Shown: positions 38,729 to 48,322, counted from the first letter of the stretch. The stretch: DNA of 64,000 nucleotides from Gayadomonas joobiniege G7 (GCF_000300815.1 NZ_AMRX01000002.1:46180-110179); one strand, 5' to 3'. Made by a program: numbers and translations. Notes: generated by a model from the letters alone, not told the origin.

Positions 38729-40411
38729 GTGAAAGCCGAACAAAATAAAGTAGCGAAAGCCGATTTAGATGCTCTGCATAGAATATTTACCGTGCCAGAA
38801 GCTCCAGATTCAACACTGGGTAAAATAGAAGCCGAGATTTCTGTTAATCTTGCTGGTTTTTTAAATGAACGCTTAGTCGCTAAAGCTATTTCGTTAGCAG
38901 ATATAGAAGAAGATTTTAAAAAAGCGGTGATCCCAGAACAGCCTACTTTTGTTTCTGAACACACTCAATTTTTGCTCGATAAGCTGGTTGCACAGTCGGT
39001 GCACACAGCAGCGCCAGGGTTTATTGGTCATATGACGTCAGCGTTGCCTTATTTTATGTTGCCGTTATCAAAAATCATGATTGCGTTAAACCAAAATCTG
39101 GTAAAAATTGAAACATCTAAAGCGTTTACACCGTTAGAACGGCAAGTTCTTGGCATGATGCACGCGCTTATTTATGAGCAACCTGAGGCGTTTTACCAAA
39201 GTTATATGCACTCTGAAAACCATTCATTGGGGGCTTTTTGTTCGGGTGGTACCATTGCCAATATTACGGCTTTGTGGGTTGCTCGAAATCGTTTATTTCA
39301 GCCAAGCAAGGACTTTGCTGGAGTGGCTCAGACTGGTTTATTTAAAGCCATGCGCCATTTTGGTTACCAAGGTTTAGCCATTTTAGTATCGCGCCGGGGC
39401 CATTATTCTATCAGCAAAGCGGCCGATTTATTAGGAATTGGGCGTGATGAATTGATTGCAATTGACGTGGATGAAAACGACAAAGTGCTCGTTGAGCAAA
39501 TGCGAGATAAAGCAAAACAATTAGAGCGTGACAATATTAAAGTCATGGCGATTGTCGGGGTTGCTGGTACCACAGAAACTGGTAGTGTGGATCCGTTAAA
39601 TGAGTTAGCCGAATTGTCTTGCGAACTCAACTGCCATTTTCATGTTGACGCAGCTTGGGGTGGTGCCACCTTGTTTTCAAATAAATACCGACATTTATTA
39701 GCGGGTATTGAACGAGCTGATAGTGTGACCATAGATGCTCATAAACAAATGTATGTGCCTATGGGGGCGGGTATGGTGCTATTCAAAAGCCCGAATTTGG
39801 CCCGTGAAATAGAACACCATGCCGAATATGTGTTGCGTAAAGGCTCAAAAGACCTTGGCGCGCACACACTGGAAGGGTCGCGACCTGGCATGGCGATGCT
39901 GGTATTTTCAGCATTAAATATTTTAGGTCGAGCCGGTTATCAGTTATTGATCGATAGAAGTATCGAGCAAGGCCAATATTTTGCCGAGTTGATACAAAAA
40001 CATGATGACTTTGAGCTTATTTCAGCACCAGAGCTGTGTATTTTAACATACCGCTACGTACCGTTTGAAGTACGACATTTATTAGAAACCGGGCCGCAAA
40101 AGTTGGTCGAGCAGCTAAATGTTCAAATAGATGACTTGACTCGCTTTATTCAAAAACGTCAGCGTGAAGCTGGGAAGTCGTTTGTTAGCCGTACCCGAAT
40201 TAATGTATCTAGGTATGATGGCCAAGTGGTTACAGTATTTCGGGTCGTTTTGGCCAATCCGTTAACGACTCAGAAAATTTTAAATGATATTCTGATCGAG
40301 CAAAAAGCATTAGCAGAACAAAGTGAAATCGCCCTGCCAAATATCTATAAGTTGCTTGCTGAAAGCCAGAACGGCGAAACAGGGCGCAGGCAGATCAAAC
40401 AAACAGGATAG
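38729..40411 (+). CDS. panP: Pyridoxal-dependent aspartate 1-decarboxylase PanP
   Basis: Group II PLP decarboxylase of 560 residues. PanP makes beta-alanine from aspartate in bacteria lacking PanD. It has the PLP-binding segment SVTIDAHKQMYVPMGAGM (Schiff-base lysine in HKQ), HVDAAWGGATL, FIGHMTSALPYFMLPLSKIM and TLEGSRPGMAML, all close to Vibrio PanP, and not to glutamate decarboxylases. The start is uncertain: GTG at 38729 follows GGAAAGG, whereas a TTG at 38717 gives 564 residues. It lies upstream of rnr by 3 nt. Confidence 0.88.
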   Translation: MKAEQNKVAKADLDALHRIFTVPEAPDSTLGKIEAEISVNLAGFLNERLVAKAISLADIEEDFKKAVIPEQPTFVSEHTQFLLDKLVAQSVHTAAPGFIGHMTSALPYFMLPLSKIMIALNQNLVKIETSKAFTPLERQVLGMMHALIYEQPEAFYQSYMHSENHSLGAFCSGGTIANITALWVARNRLFQPSKDFAGVAQTGLFKAMRHFGYQGLAILVSRRGHYSISKAADLLGIGRDELIAIDVDENDKVLVEQMRDKAKQLERDNIKVMAIVGVAGTTETGSVDPLNELAELSCELNCHFHVDAAWGGATLFSNKYRHLLAGIERADSVTIDAHKQMYVPMGAGMVLFKSPNLAREIEHHAEYVLRKGSKDLGAHTLEGSRPGMAMLVFSALNILGRAGYQLLIDRSIEQGQYFAELIQKHDDFELISAPELCILTYRYVPFEVRHLLETGPQKLVEQLNVQIDDLTRFIQKRQREAGKSFVSRTRINVSRYDGQVVTVFRVVLANPLTTQKILNDILIEQKALAEQSEIALPNIYKLLAESQNGETGRRQIKQTG

Positions 40412-40414
40412 CGA

Positions 40415-42763
40415 ATGCAGTTTCACCCATTATTACAGGTGCGTTTAAATCAATATATAGAGCAGCAGAGTGCACCAGTGAGTTATGTTCAATTGTGCCA
40501 AGATATGGCTATTCAAGGCTTAGAGGCAGAAGCCGAGTTACAGGCTTGTTTGACGCATATGCAAGCTGAAGGCGAAATTTTATTAAATCGTAATAACGAG
40601 TACGCAACGCCAGCAATGGAAGGTTTGTTCGTTGGCGAAGTGATAGGTCACAGGGATGGGTTTGGCTTTTTAAAATTGCCCTATGGTAATAAAGACCTTT
40701 ATATCCCAAATTCACAAATGCATTTAGTTTTGCATGGTGACAGAGTATTAGCCAAGCTCTCTAGTCGAGAAAGTCGCGGGCGTAAAGAAGCTAAAATTAT
40801 CCGTGTATTAAAACCACGAAACCAGCCGATAGTTGGCCGCTTTTATAAAGAGCATGGGCTTGGATTCGTGATCCCAGACGATAGCCGGATTAATCAAGAG
40901 ATAGTGATAGAGGAAGCTGACAACAAGGGTGCTCGTAATGGCCATATGGTGGTGGTTGAGATTAAGTCCCGTCCTTCGCGCTCACGAAACGCTTCAGGTG
41001 TTATCAGCGAAGTGCTAGGGGAACATATGGCGCCTGGTATGGAAATTGAAGTGGCAATGCGAAAATATGAAATTCCGCATGAATGGCCTAAAGCTGTTAC
41101 AAATTACGTTGAAAAATTATCAGACGAAGTGCCAGAATCAGCTAAATCAAACCGTGTAGACTTGCGAGATTTACCCCTAGTGACCATTGATGGCGAAGAT
41201 GCGAGGGACTTTGATGATGCGGTTTACTGCGAGAAAAAAGCCGCAGGGGGATGGCGCTTATGGGTCGCAATTGCCGATGTGAGCAGTTATGTAAAAAAAG
41301 GTTCAGCGTTAGATAACGAAGCTGAGTTGCGTGGCACTTCAGTTTATTTTCCAGAACAAGTGGTGCCAATGCTGCCAGAAAAATTGTCGAATGGATTGTG
41401 CTCAATAAACCCGCAAGTTGATCGTCTATGCATGGTGTGTGAAATGACGATTAGTGCGCGAGGCCGATTATCCGGTTATCAATTTTACCAGGCCGTGATG
41501 CGCTCTCATGCTCGCCTAACCTATACCAAGGTTGATCGCATGTTACGGGGCGACGAAGCATTGATTGAACGATATCAGTCTTTGCATCCACATATTGTTG
41601 AACTGCATAACATGTACCAAGCGCTAAAAAAAATGCGCTCTGAACGAGGTGCTATTGAGTTTGAAACCCCTGAAGCTAAATTTATTTTTAATGCACAGCG
41701 TAAAATTGAATCAGTTGAGCTAGTTGTTAGAAATGATGCACATAAAATTATCGAAGAATGTATGATTCAGGCGAATGTATCTGCGGCTCGCTTTTTAGAA
41801 AAAAATAATGCGCAGGCACTTTTTCGTACTCATGATGCACCAGGCGAAGAAAAACTTTCACAACTGGTTGGCTTTTTAGCCGAGCTAGGTATCGAAGTAC
41901 CGTTTAATAAAGCAGTTAAACCCGCTGATCTAAAGGCTATCGCAGATAAAATTCAAGGGCGACCCGATCAAGAGCTCATTGAAACCATGATCTTACGCAG
42001 TATGAAACAAGCCATTTATAGCAGTGAAAACAGTGGCCACTTTGGTTTGGCTCTACCTGCGTATGCGCATTTTACATCGCCTATTCGCCGTTATCCCGAT
42101 TTAGTAGTGCACAGAGCTATTAAATCTGTCCTTAAAAAACAAGGCGCGTTGGCGAAAAAATCGGGTGAATACGCTTATAGTGAAGAGGAAGTTGACGAGT
42201 TAGGCATACATACGTCAATGACAGAGCGTAGAGCCGACGAAGCCACCCGTGATGTTGCGAGTTGGTTGAAATGTGAATTTATGCAGGACCATATCGGCGA
42301 AGTTTATATGGGAACAGTATCCGCGGTGACCAGTTTTGGTTTTTTTGTGCGTTTAGATGAGCTGTTTATTGAAGGTTTGGTTCATGTGAGTAATTTAAAT
42401 AAAGACTTTTATATTTACGACGCGACCAAACATCGCCTAATCGGTGAGCATAAACGAAAGGTATATAAATTAGGTGATCGGCTTAAAGTGCAGGTGGCTA
42501 GCGTTAATCTGGAAGATAAAAAAATCGACTTTAATCTTATGGATGGAGATTCTGCGCCAGGCGATCAACAGCAAAAACAAAAACCAGCAAAAACGACTCG
42601 TGGCAGTAAAACTCAACAGATGATGGAAGCTGAACCTAAAACTGCGCCAAAAGGCGTCAGCGGTAAAAAGAAACGATCCAAAAATAAACCTAAAGCAGCT
42701 AAAAAAGCCGCTCGAAAATCCAATAAACCCTCGCGTGCAGCGCGTAAAAAAGCGAACAAATAG
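40415..42763 (+). CDS. rnr: Ribonuclease R
   Basis: 3'-5' exoribonuclease able to degrade structured RNA (782 residues). Domains in order: N-terminal helix-turn-helix, cold-shock domains (about 70-230), RNB catalytic domain with metal-binding aspartates in VTIDGEDARDFDDAVYCE, an S1 domain (VYMGTVSAVTSFGFFVRLDELFIEGLVHVSNL), and a lysine-rich tail of about 60 residues that binds RNA and ribosomes. Followed 11 nt later by rlmB, as in E. coli. Confidence 0.97.
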   Translation: MQFHPLLQVRLNQYIEQQSAPVSYVQLCQDMAIQGLEAEAELQACLTHMQAEGEILLNRNNEYATPAMEGLFVGEVIGHRDGFGFLKLPYGNKDLYIPNSQMHLVLHGDRVLAKLSSRESRGRKEAKIIRVLKPRNQPIVGRFYKEHGLGFVIPDDSRINQEIVIEEADNKGARNGHMVVVEIKSRPSRSRNASGVISEVLGEHMAPGMEIEVAMRKYEIPHEWPKAVTNYVEKLSDEVPESAKSNRVDLRDLPLVTIDGEDARDFDDAVYCEKKAAGGWRLWVAIADVSSYVKKGSALDNEAELRGTSVYFPEQVVPMLPEKLSNGLCSINPQVDRLCMVCEMTISARGRLSGYQFYQAVMRSHARLTYTKVDRMLRGDEALIERYQSLHPHIVELHNMYQALKKMRSERGAIEFETPEAKFIFNAQRKIESVELVVRNDAHKIIEECMIQANVSAARFLEKNNAQALFRTHDAPGEEKLSQLVGFLAELGIEVPFNKAVKPADLKAIADKIQGRPDQELIETMILRSMKQAIYSSENSGHFGLALPAYAHFTSPIRRYPDLVVHRAIKSVLKKQGALAKKSGEYAYSEEEVDELGIHTSMTERRADEATRDVASWLKCEFMQDHIGEVYMGTVSAVTSFGFFVRLDELFIEGLVHVSNLNKDFYIYDATKHRLIGEHKRKVYKLGDRLKVQVASVNLEDKKIDFNLMDGDSAPGDQQQKQKPAKTTRGSKTQQMMEAEPKTAPKGVSGKKKRSKNKPKAAKKAARKSNKPSRAARKKANK

Positions 42764-42774
42764 TGGAGTAGACT

Positions 42775-43521
42775 TTGAGTAAATCTGAACAAATTTATGG
42801 CATTCATGCGTTAGAGGCCATGTTAGTGAATTCGCCTGAACGAGTGATAGAAGTCTTTTGTTTAAAAGGTCGCAATGATGACAGAGTCAACCACATTATT
42901 AACCAACTGAGAAAAAACGGCATTTCGGTTCAATTTTGTCAACGTAAAGCGTTAGACGATAAAAGTCGTGGAGAACAGCATCAAGGGGTTGTTGCTAGGG
43001 TCAAAGCAGCGCCTCAGTTGACTGAAAATGATTTGTCTGAGCTGTTAGAATCACTTCAGCGACCCGCATTTTTGTTGGTGTTAGACGGGGTAACAGATCC
43101 ACACAATATAGGTGCCTGCCTGCGAACTGCAGATGCCGCCGGTGTTGATGCAGTCATTGTCCCGAAAGATAAATCTGGTGGGCTGACTGCGGTCGCTAAA
43201 AAAGTAGCTTGTGGTGCAGCTGAGACAGTGCCTTTTATTCAGGTTACCAATTTGGCTCGAACCTTAAAAGATATTCAACAGCAAGGCGTTTGGGTCGTTG
43301 GCACTGCAGGTGAAGCCACTCAAACCCTTCATGAATTTAAATTTACCGGTGCCACAGCTTTAGTCATGGGAGCTGAAGGCAGTGGTATGCGTCGGTTAAC
43401 ACGAGAGACCTGTGATGAGCTCATTTCTATCCCAATGGCCGGACAAGTTTCAAGTTTGAATGTGAGTGTTGCAACTGGCGTTTGTTTATTTGAAATGCGT
43501 CGGCAGCTTGATTTAAGTTAA
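42775..43521 (+). CDS. rlmB: 23S rRNA (guanosine-2'-O-)-methyltransferase RlmB
   Basis: SpoU/TrmH-class SPOUT methyltransferase (248 residues) that modifies G2251 of 23S rRNA. N-terminal substrate-binding domain ([13 protein letters not shown]) and C-terminal knot with motifs [39 protein letters not shown] and [22 protein letters not shown]. The start codon is TTG, with GGAG 6 nt upstream. Confidence 0.96.
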   Translation: MSKSEQIYGIHALEAMLVNSPERVIEVFCLKGRNDDRVNHIINQLRKNGISVQFCQRKALDDKSRGEQHQGVVARVKAAPQLTENDLSELLESLQRPAFLLVLDGVTDPHNIGACLRTADAAGVDAVIVPKDKSGGLTAVAKKVACGAAETVPFIQVTNLARTLKDIQQQGVWVVGTAGEATQTLHEFKFTGATALVMGAEGSGMRRLTRETCDELISIPMAGQVSSLNVSVATGVCLFEMRRQLDLS

Positions 43522-43527
43522 ATTTTG

Positions 43528-44301
43528 ATGGCGGCGCAGTATTATCGCAATGGTCCAATTCACCGCCGAGGTAATGTCGATTTTTCGATATTGCGGAAAA
43601 AGTTTTTGTTTCGAAGTATTCAAGTTGGGCATTGGGTACAGCCTGCTGAACGCATTAAAGCCGCAAATTTGATTTATGATGCGTTATCTGACCTCCAGCT
43701 CATTTTAGGCGTACCCAGTGAAGTGATCTCGTTGCGCGGCAATTTAAGCTTAGCTTATGGCACAGGTGGGCAATTAGGTGTGCAAGCGCATTATGAGCCC
43801 GGGCGTCGTTTGTTAGCTCTGGCCAAAAATGCTGGTGGTGGTGCTCTGGCACACGAGTGGTTTCATGCTTTTGACCATTATATGAGCGATAAAATGTTTA
43901 TTTTGCCTAAACATGCTTTTGCTTCGCACGCATGGTTGTTAGATAGTCAGTTAATAAAGCACCCACTCAATGTCAGCTTAGCTAAAGTGTATCAAACAAT
44001 ATTTTTGCAAAACGACAGTGGTGAAGTGAGCGAGTTGTTTACTCGCTCCGCCACCATTGATCGTCGATTAAAACAAGTTTATTTTGCCCGTCCCGAAGAG
44101 ATGTCAGCGCGCTGTTTTGAAGCTTGTATACAGGGGCAATCATTAAAAAACTCCTTTTTAGTCAGCGGCACTATGCAAAGTGAACCGGCAAAATTGGGGC
44201 TTTATCCTGACGCTACCCACCGCCAGCAGTTAGCGAAGCAATTCGTAGCTTACTTTTCTGCTTTAGGGACTGAGCTTAAGGCAGCTATAAATGTGTCGTA
44301 A
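43528..44301 (+). CDS. CLCA_X family protein, metallopeptidase-like
   Basis: 257-residue protein of unknown function that I match to the CLCA_X family. The central segment GGGALAHEWFHAFDHYM contains a perfect HExxH zinc-peptidase motif (HEWFH), with a histidine nearby. There is no signal peptide, so it should be cytoplasmic. RGNLSLAYGTGGQLGVQAHYEPGRRLLALAKNAGGG precedes the motif, as in phage-related LPD1-type domains. It follows rlmB closely, and its last 52 bp overlap the convergent TIGR02444 gene. A TTG one codon upstream is an alternative start. Confidence 0.72.
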   Translation: MAAQYYRNGPIHRRGNVDFSILRKKFLFRSIQVGHWVQPAERIKAANLIYDALSDLQLILGVPSEVISLRGNLSLAYGTGGQLGVQAHYEPGRRLLALAKNAGGGALAHEWFHAFDHYMSDKMFILPKHAFASHAWLLDSQLIKHPLNVSLAKVYQTIFLQNDSGEVSELFTRSATIDRRLKQVYFARPEEMSARCFEACIQGQSLKNSFLVSGTMQSEPAKLGLYPDATHRQQLAKQFVAYFSALGTELKAAINVS

Positions 44302-44756
44302 GCATGCGTTTTGTCTATCCCCAACAGCTCCAGATAGCTATGCAGGTTAGTGGATTTTGCAGTGGCCTGAGTCGAGTTTTTTAAACTCGCGTATTGGTTA
44401 AAAAATTGGCAAATAAGAGCTTGCTCATGACGTTCAAATACCAGTTCAGCTTGTAGTAGGCTTTGTTTACCCGCGCTATCCGGCGGTACGTACTGAGCGC
44501 ACCACGCCCGTCTTAACATTCGCTGAGGTTGGGTAAATTGAGACGAAAAAGCGGTAATTTGTTGATGTAATTGTTCAACTTTAGCCGCAGGTAATTGGTA
44601 GCTCAAGGTATCCAACCAACTTAATAATAATAATAAGTTAACATTCGCTTGATGGGCGTCTTGCCAACTTAAACAAATCTCTTTTATTTGCTTTTTGCCA
44701 TAAATGGCTAAACTGTATTGCCAAGCGTCTGTGACTAAAAAGGTTAACTGTGGCAT
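44250..44756 (-). CDS. TIGR02444 family protein (DUF2390)
   Basis: 168-residue helical protein, function unknown. The WQYSLAIYGKKQIKEICLSWQDAHQANVNLLLLLSWLD segment is the family hallmark (WxxxLxxYxxxGVxxAxLxLQDxxGxDVNLLLF pattern). Starts where yheS ends (adjacent by 1 nt), as this family often does in gammaproteobacteria. The 3' end overlaps the CLCA_X gene. Confidence 0.82.
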   Translation of the reverse strand: MPQLTFLVTDAWQYSLAIYGKKQIKEICLSWQDAHQANVNLLLLLSWLDTLSYQLPAAKVEQLHQQITAFSSQFTQPQRMLRRAWCAQYVPPDSAGKQSLLQAELVFERHEQALICQFFNQYASLKNSTQATAKSTNLHSYLELLGIDKTHAYDTFIAALSSVPKAEK

Positions 44757-46673
44757 TTACTCCTCGTCAAACTCTGTTTCTGCTTGTTGAATAGCCTCTT
44801 CCGCTTCCATCCAATCATTTTCGAGTGTTTCTATACGGTTTTTTAGGCCCGCTTGCTGCTGAATTAAGTCGGTTAGCTGTGTTTTGTTCTCATCAGTATA
44901 TAAATTTGTATCTGCAAGTAATAGCTCAATTTGTTCCATTTTTGTTTGTTCTGTCTCAAGCTGTTGCATCAATTTTTCAGCTTTTTGTTTTAGTGGCCTA
45001 AGTTTTTTTCTTTGCTCAGCTTGCTGGCGTTTTTGTTCTTTGCGGTTTTGTGCTGAATGTTCTTTAACTGCTTTGTTTTCGCTTTCGCTTGGATTGACTT
45101 TTTGTTGTTCTTTTAACCAGTTTTCGTAATCGTCTAAATCGCCGTTAAATGCCTCAACTTTTCCTTCTGCAACCAGATAAAATTCGTCACAGGTGCTGCG
45201 TAAAATATGACGGTCGTGCGATACAATTAACATGGCTCCGTCAAAGGTTTGCAGTGCCATACTTAGAGCATGACGCATATCTAAATCAAGGTGGTTAGTG
45301 GGTTCATCCAGGAGTAATAAATTAGGCTTTTGCCATACGAGTAATGCCAGCACTAGACGGGCCTTTTCGCCACCGGAAAAAGGGCCTACAGGGTTATCAG
45401 CCTGCTCTCCTGAAAAAGCAAAACTTCCTAGGTAGTCACGTAATTTTTGCTCACTTTCAGTTGGACTTAAGCGTTGTAAATGGAGTAGTGCGCTGGCGTT
45501 TTCATCTAATTGTTCGAGTTGGTGCTGCGCAAAATAACCTAATTTTAAACCGGCACTGGCAACCACTTCACCTTGCAACGGGTTAAGATCTTGGGCCAGT
45601 AATTTAATCAAAGTTGATTTACCAGCGCCATTGCGGCCTAATAAACCAATCCGGCTGCCAGGTACTAAATTAAGGTTAATTTGTTTTAATACTGGTGAGC
45701 TTATGTCATAGCCGGCTTGGGCTTGCTCTATTCTTAATAGAGGGTTAGGCAGCTTATCGGCTGCACGAAAACTAAATTTAAATTGCGAGTCACTATGTGC
45801 AGGTGCAACTTCTTCCATGCGTGCAAGTGCTTTGACGCGAGATTGGGCTTGTTTGGCTTTGCTGGCTTTGGCTTTAAAGCGATCGATAAACGCTTGCATA
45901 TGAGCTTTTTCTCGTTGTTGTCGCTCAAACTGGGCCTGCTGCTGAGCCAGCTTTTCCGCTCGTTGTTTTTCAAATGCACTGTAGTTACCGCTATAGCTAT
46001 GAATCTTTTGATTTTCGATATGCAAAATATGACTGCAAACCTGATCTAAAAAATCTCTATCGTGAGAAATTGTAATTAAAGTACCTGGGTAGCTGATTAA
46101 AAATCTGGCCAACCAGATCACGGCATCTAAATCTAGGTGGTTTGTAGGTTCATCTAACAATAAAAGGTCAGAACGACATAAGAGTGCTTGAGCTAGATTT
46201 AGACGCATTCGCCAACCACCAGAAAAGTCTTTGACTGAGAAACTTTGCTGCTCAGTGCTAAAGCCAAGTCCATTAAGCAGTTGGCCAGCTCGCGCATAAA
46301 TACTATAACCCTGTATTTGCTCCATTTTACTGTAAAGCTCTGCTAACTTTTCACCTTGTTGAGCCTGTTCTGCTTGTTCAATTGCTCGTTCTAATTCGCG
46401 ATATTCTTGATCGCCGTCTATTACATATTCAGTTGCGCTTTTATTTAGTGCGGGGGTTTCTTGTTTAACGTGGGCTTGTACCCAATGCTGTGGTAATTGT
46501 GCCTCACCGGCATCTACTTGCAAGTGCCCTTGCAAAAGCGCAAATAAACTGGATTTTCCGCACCCATTTCGTCCGACTAGGCCGACTTTTTGCCCAGGCT
46601 GTATTTTGGCTGAGGCTTGCTCAAATAAAAACGATTGACCACGTTGTAATGAAAAATGTGTTAAGCTGATCAT
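44757..46673 (-). CDS. yheS: ABC-F family ATPase YheS
   Basis: Soluble ABC-F protein (638 residues) with two nucleotide-binding domains; the family acts on the ribosome E site. Walker A motifs GRNGCGKSS and GRNGAGKST, two signature motifs (DFSGGWRMRLNLAQAL and PFSGGEKARLVLAL), two DEPTNHLDLD Walker B motifs, the charged inter-domain linker (about 245-300), and a C-terminal coiled coil. Start taken at ATG 46673 (MISLTHFSL), matching E. coli; the frame continues 39 codons upstream without conservation and overlaps yheV's promoter region. Confidence 0.94.
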   Translation of the reverse strand: MISLTHFSLQRGQSFLFEQASAKIQPGQKVGLVGRNGCGKSSLFALLQGHLQVDAGEAQLPQHWVQAHVKQETPALNKSATEYVIDGDQEYRELERAIEQAEQAQQGEKLAELYSKMEQIQGYSIYARAGQLLNGLGFSTEQQSFSVKDFSGGWRMRLNLAQALLCRSDLLLLDEPTNHLDLDAVIWLARFLISYPGTLITISHDRDFLDQVCSHILHIENQKIHSYSGNYSAFEKQRAEKLAQQQAQFERQQREKAHMQAFIDRFKAKASKAKQAQSRVKALARMEEVAPAHSDSQFKFSFRAADKLPNPLLRIEQAQAGYDISSPVLKQINLNLVPGSRIGLLGRNGAGKSTLIKLLAQDLNPLQGEVVASAGLKLGYFAQHQLEQLDENASALLHLQRLSPTESEQKLRDYLGSFAFSGEQADNPVGPFSGGEKARLVLALLVWQKPNLLLLDEPTNHLDLDMRHALSMALQTFDGAMLIVSHDRHILRSTCDEFYLVAEGKVEAFNGDLDDYENWLKEQQKVNPSESENKAVKEHSAQNRKEQKRQQAEQRKKLRPLKQKAEKLMQQLETEQTKMEQIELLLADTNLYTDENKTQLTDLIQQQAGLKNRIETLENDWMEAEEAIQQAETEFDEE

Positions 46674-46733
46674 AAAATAACTGTTAGAAAGTGATGCCCT
46701 TATCATACAGAAGAGGCAAACAACTGGGTATAT

Positions 46734-46934
46734 ATGCGACAAAAAAAACGTTTTATTGCGGGGGCTGTCTGCCCAAAATGCAAACAACAAGATACCTTGA
46801 TGCTATTTTTTGAGCAGGGGGTTGAGCAAATTGAGTGTGTTGAATGTGGCCATCAGCAAAGTCAAACATCCAATGAGGTTAAACAAGCTTCAGGCGCTCA
46901 AAGTCAAGTGATTGGTTTGTTCAAACCTGAATAA
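46734..46934 (+). CDS. yheV: YheV family zinc-ribbon protein
   Basis: 66-residue protein (DUF2387/YheV) with a four-cysteine zinc ribbon: CPKC (14-17 region) and CVEC about 20 residues later. RKRFIAGAVCPKC is typical of the family. It is divergent from yheS and convergent with slyX, near the same genes as in E. coli. Function unknown. Confidence 0.86.
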   Translation: MRQKKRFIAGAVCPKCKQQDTLMLFFEQGVEQIECVECGHQQSQTSNEVKQASGAQSQVIGLFKPE

Positions 46935-46941
46935 GATGCTT

Positions 46942-47160
46942 TTAATAATGAGGCGGTGGTGGCTCCATTGCTTGTGGCATAAGGGCTTCTGGTTGAGCAT
47001 CTTGTAGTTTTTTGGCAATTAATTCAAGTTGTTTATTTAATAAACTAATCTGTTTCTGCTGCGAAACTAACGCTTGGTTTAACGCTTGAATAGTATCTTC
47101 TTGAAATGCCAACTGGGCTTCGAGATCGTCAATTTTTATTGATAAAGTTTCATTGTCCAT
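46942..47160 (-). CDS. slyX: SlyX protein
   Basis: 72-residue coiled-coil protein: heptad-rich helix over residues 3-55 followed by the family's C-terminal EPPPPHY. The function is not established. Its start overlaps the stop of the upstream lipoprotein gene by 11 nt, so the two are probably translated together. Confidence 0.9.
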   Translation of the reverse strand: MDNETLSIKIDDLEAQLAFQEDTIQALNQALVSQQKQISLLNKQLELIAKKLQDAQPEALMPQAMEPPPPHY

Positions 47161-48151
47161 TCGGTACCTGCCAATATTCTGTTAAACCTGTGGTGCTAGA
47201 GGTAACTATTAAAGTTTCGCCATTTTGTTGGCTGAACGCGAGTGAGTTGACTGTTGCACCATCGTAATAACGGTTGTTTTTTGCACTAACCGACCAGTTT
47301 TTTACCAGCTGGCCATCTTCTGTGCGCCATAATAGCACTTTTCGGTTAGCAGCGCTGGCGGCAAGCCATTTTTGATTGGCAGATAGCCTGACATCGGTAA
47401 TAAATGCTTTTTGTTCTGGCAGCGGCAGTGTTATTGCATTGGTTTTGAAGCTGAGATCATATAAATACCCCTGTTGTAACGTGAATACGGCAAAGTATCG
47501 ATCGGAAATGAACTGAGCCCGTTTGATAGGCCCCTCTAGCTGTAAGTGATAGTGTGTTTTTTGTGTCGCTAAGTCAATTATGAATAAGTTTTGATCTTGG
47601 CTAGCTGTGATTAAAAATTGGCCATTTGCACTAAAACTTACGCTAGTGACTGCAGAACTGTGATTTTTTAAGTATAAAGTTTTGTTTTTATTAATATTAA
47701 GAAGTAGAACTTGACCATCATCTAAGCCAACAGCAAGCCATTGAGCCGCTTTTGAAAGGCTTATATCACGAATATTTGAATCTTTTACTTGCCAGTAACC
47801 CAAATTTTTGCCACTGTGCACATTCCATAACGCGAACTCAGTCTGCGAGGCTGTAACAGCATAGTTTTTATGGATAGAAATATCGGCAAGAATCAGCGGA
47901 GTGTTTGGTTCTGAACTTTGTTGCCAAAGGTAAGTCAAACTGCGAGATGGTATCTGCCATACAGCAGCTTTACCTGATGGTGTCAGACTGATCAGCCATT
48001 CTGCTTGCTGCGATAGGTGACTATTTATTTCACCCTCGCTGGCATGTTGAAAGTGAACCAGCGGCTTGGATTCTGGTTGACTACAGGCGCTCAAAATAAA
48101 AAGAACGAGTACTTGTAGCCCGGATGTCCCTAGGTTCAATGCTATTTTCAT
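47150..48151 (-). CDS. WD40-repeat-like lipoprotein
   Basis: 333-residue predicted lipoprotein: signal peptide with lipobox LSAC (about residues 20-23). Serine/glutamine after the cysteine favours transport to the outer membrane. The mature part has five or more WD40-type repeats (SAVTSVSFSANGQFLITASQDQNLFIIDL; AFITDVRLSANQKWLAASAANRKVLLWRTEDGQLVKNW; VNSLAFSQQ), predicting a beta-propeller. The start at 48151 puts the signal peptide at the N-terminus; a TTG at 48217 gives 22 more residues. Function unknown; coupled to slyX. Confidence 0.78.
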   Translation of the reverse strand: MKIALNLGTSGLQVLVLFILSACSQPESKPLVHFQHASEGEINSHLSQQAEWLISLTPSGKAAVWQIPSRSLTYLWQQSSEPNTPLILADISIHKNYAVTASQTEFALWNVHSGKNLGYWQVKDSNIRDISLSKAAQWLAVGLDDGQVLLLNINKNKTLYLKNHSSAVTSVSFSANGQFLITASQDQNLFIIDLATQKTHYHLQLEGPIKRAQFISDRYFAVFTLQQGYLYDLSFKTNAITLPLPEQKAFITDVRLSANQKWLAASAANRKVLLWRTEDGQLVKNWSVSAKNNRYYDGATVNSLAFSQQNGETLIVTSSTTGLTEYWQVPNGQ

Positions 48152-48322
48152 CGATTTGTAGTTGTTAATCGCTTTGATACCTTTAGTATAAAGGCTTTGG
48201 GTCTTATTATGAGCCAAGGTAGTTCAGATAACAATATGGATCCGGGAACACTGGATAATTCTGTTTAATTAAAGCCTGTTGCGATGATTAAATAGTACAA
48301 AGCAAATTGGAGTTTTATTTTT

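Noticed and set aside
46674..46790. 39-codon N-terminal extension of yheS
   Set aside because: No similarity to family members, and it would overlap the divergent yheV start; the ATG at 46673 matches the known N-terminus.
48241..48270. A GGAACA...TCTG pattern upstream of fkpA as a sigma-E promoter
   Set aside because: The spacing between the two parts is about half of that required, so it does not fit the sigma-E consensus.
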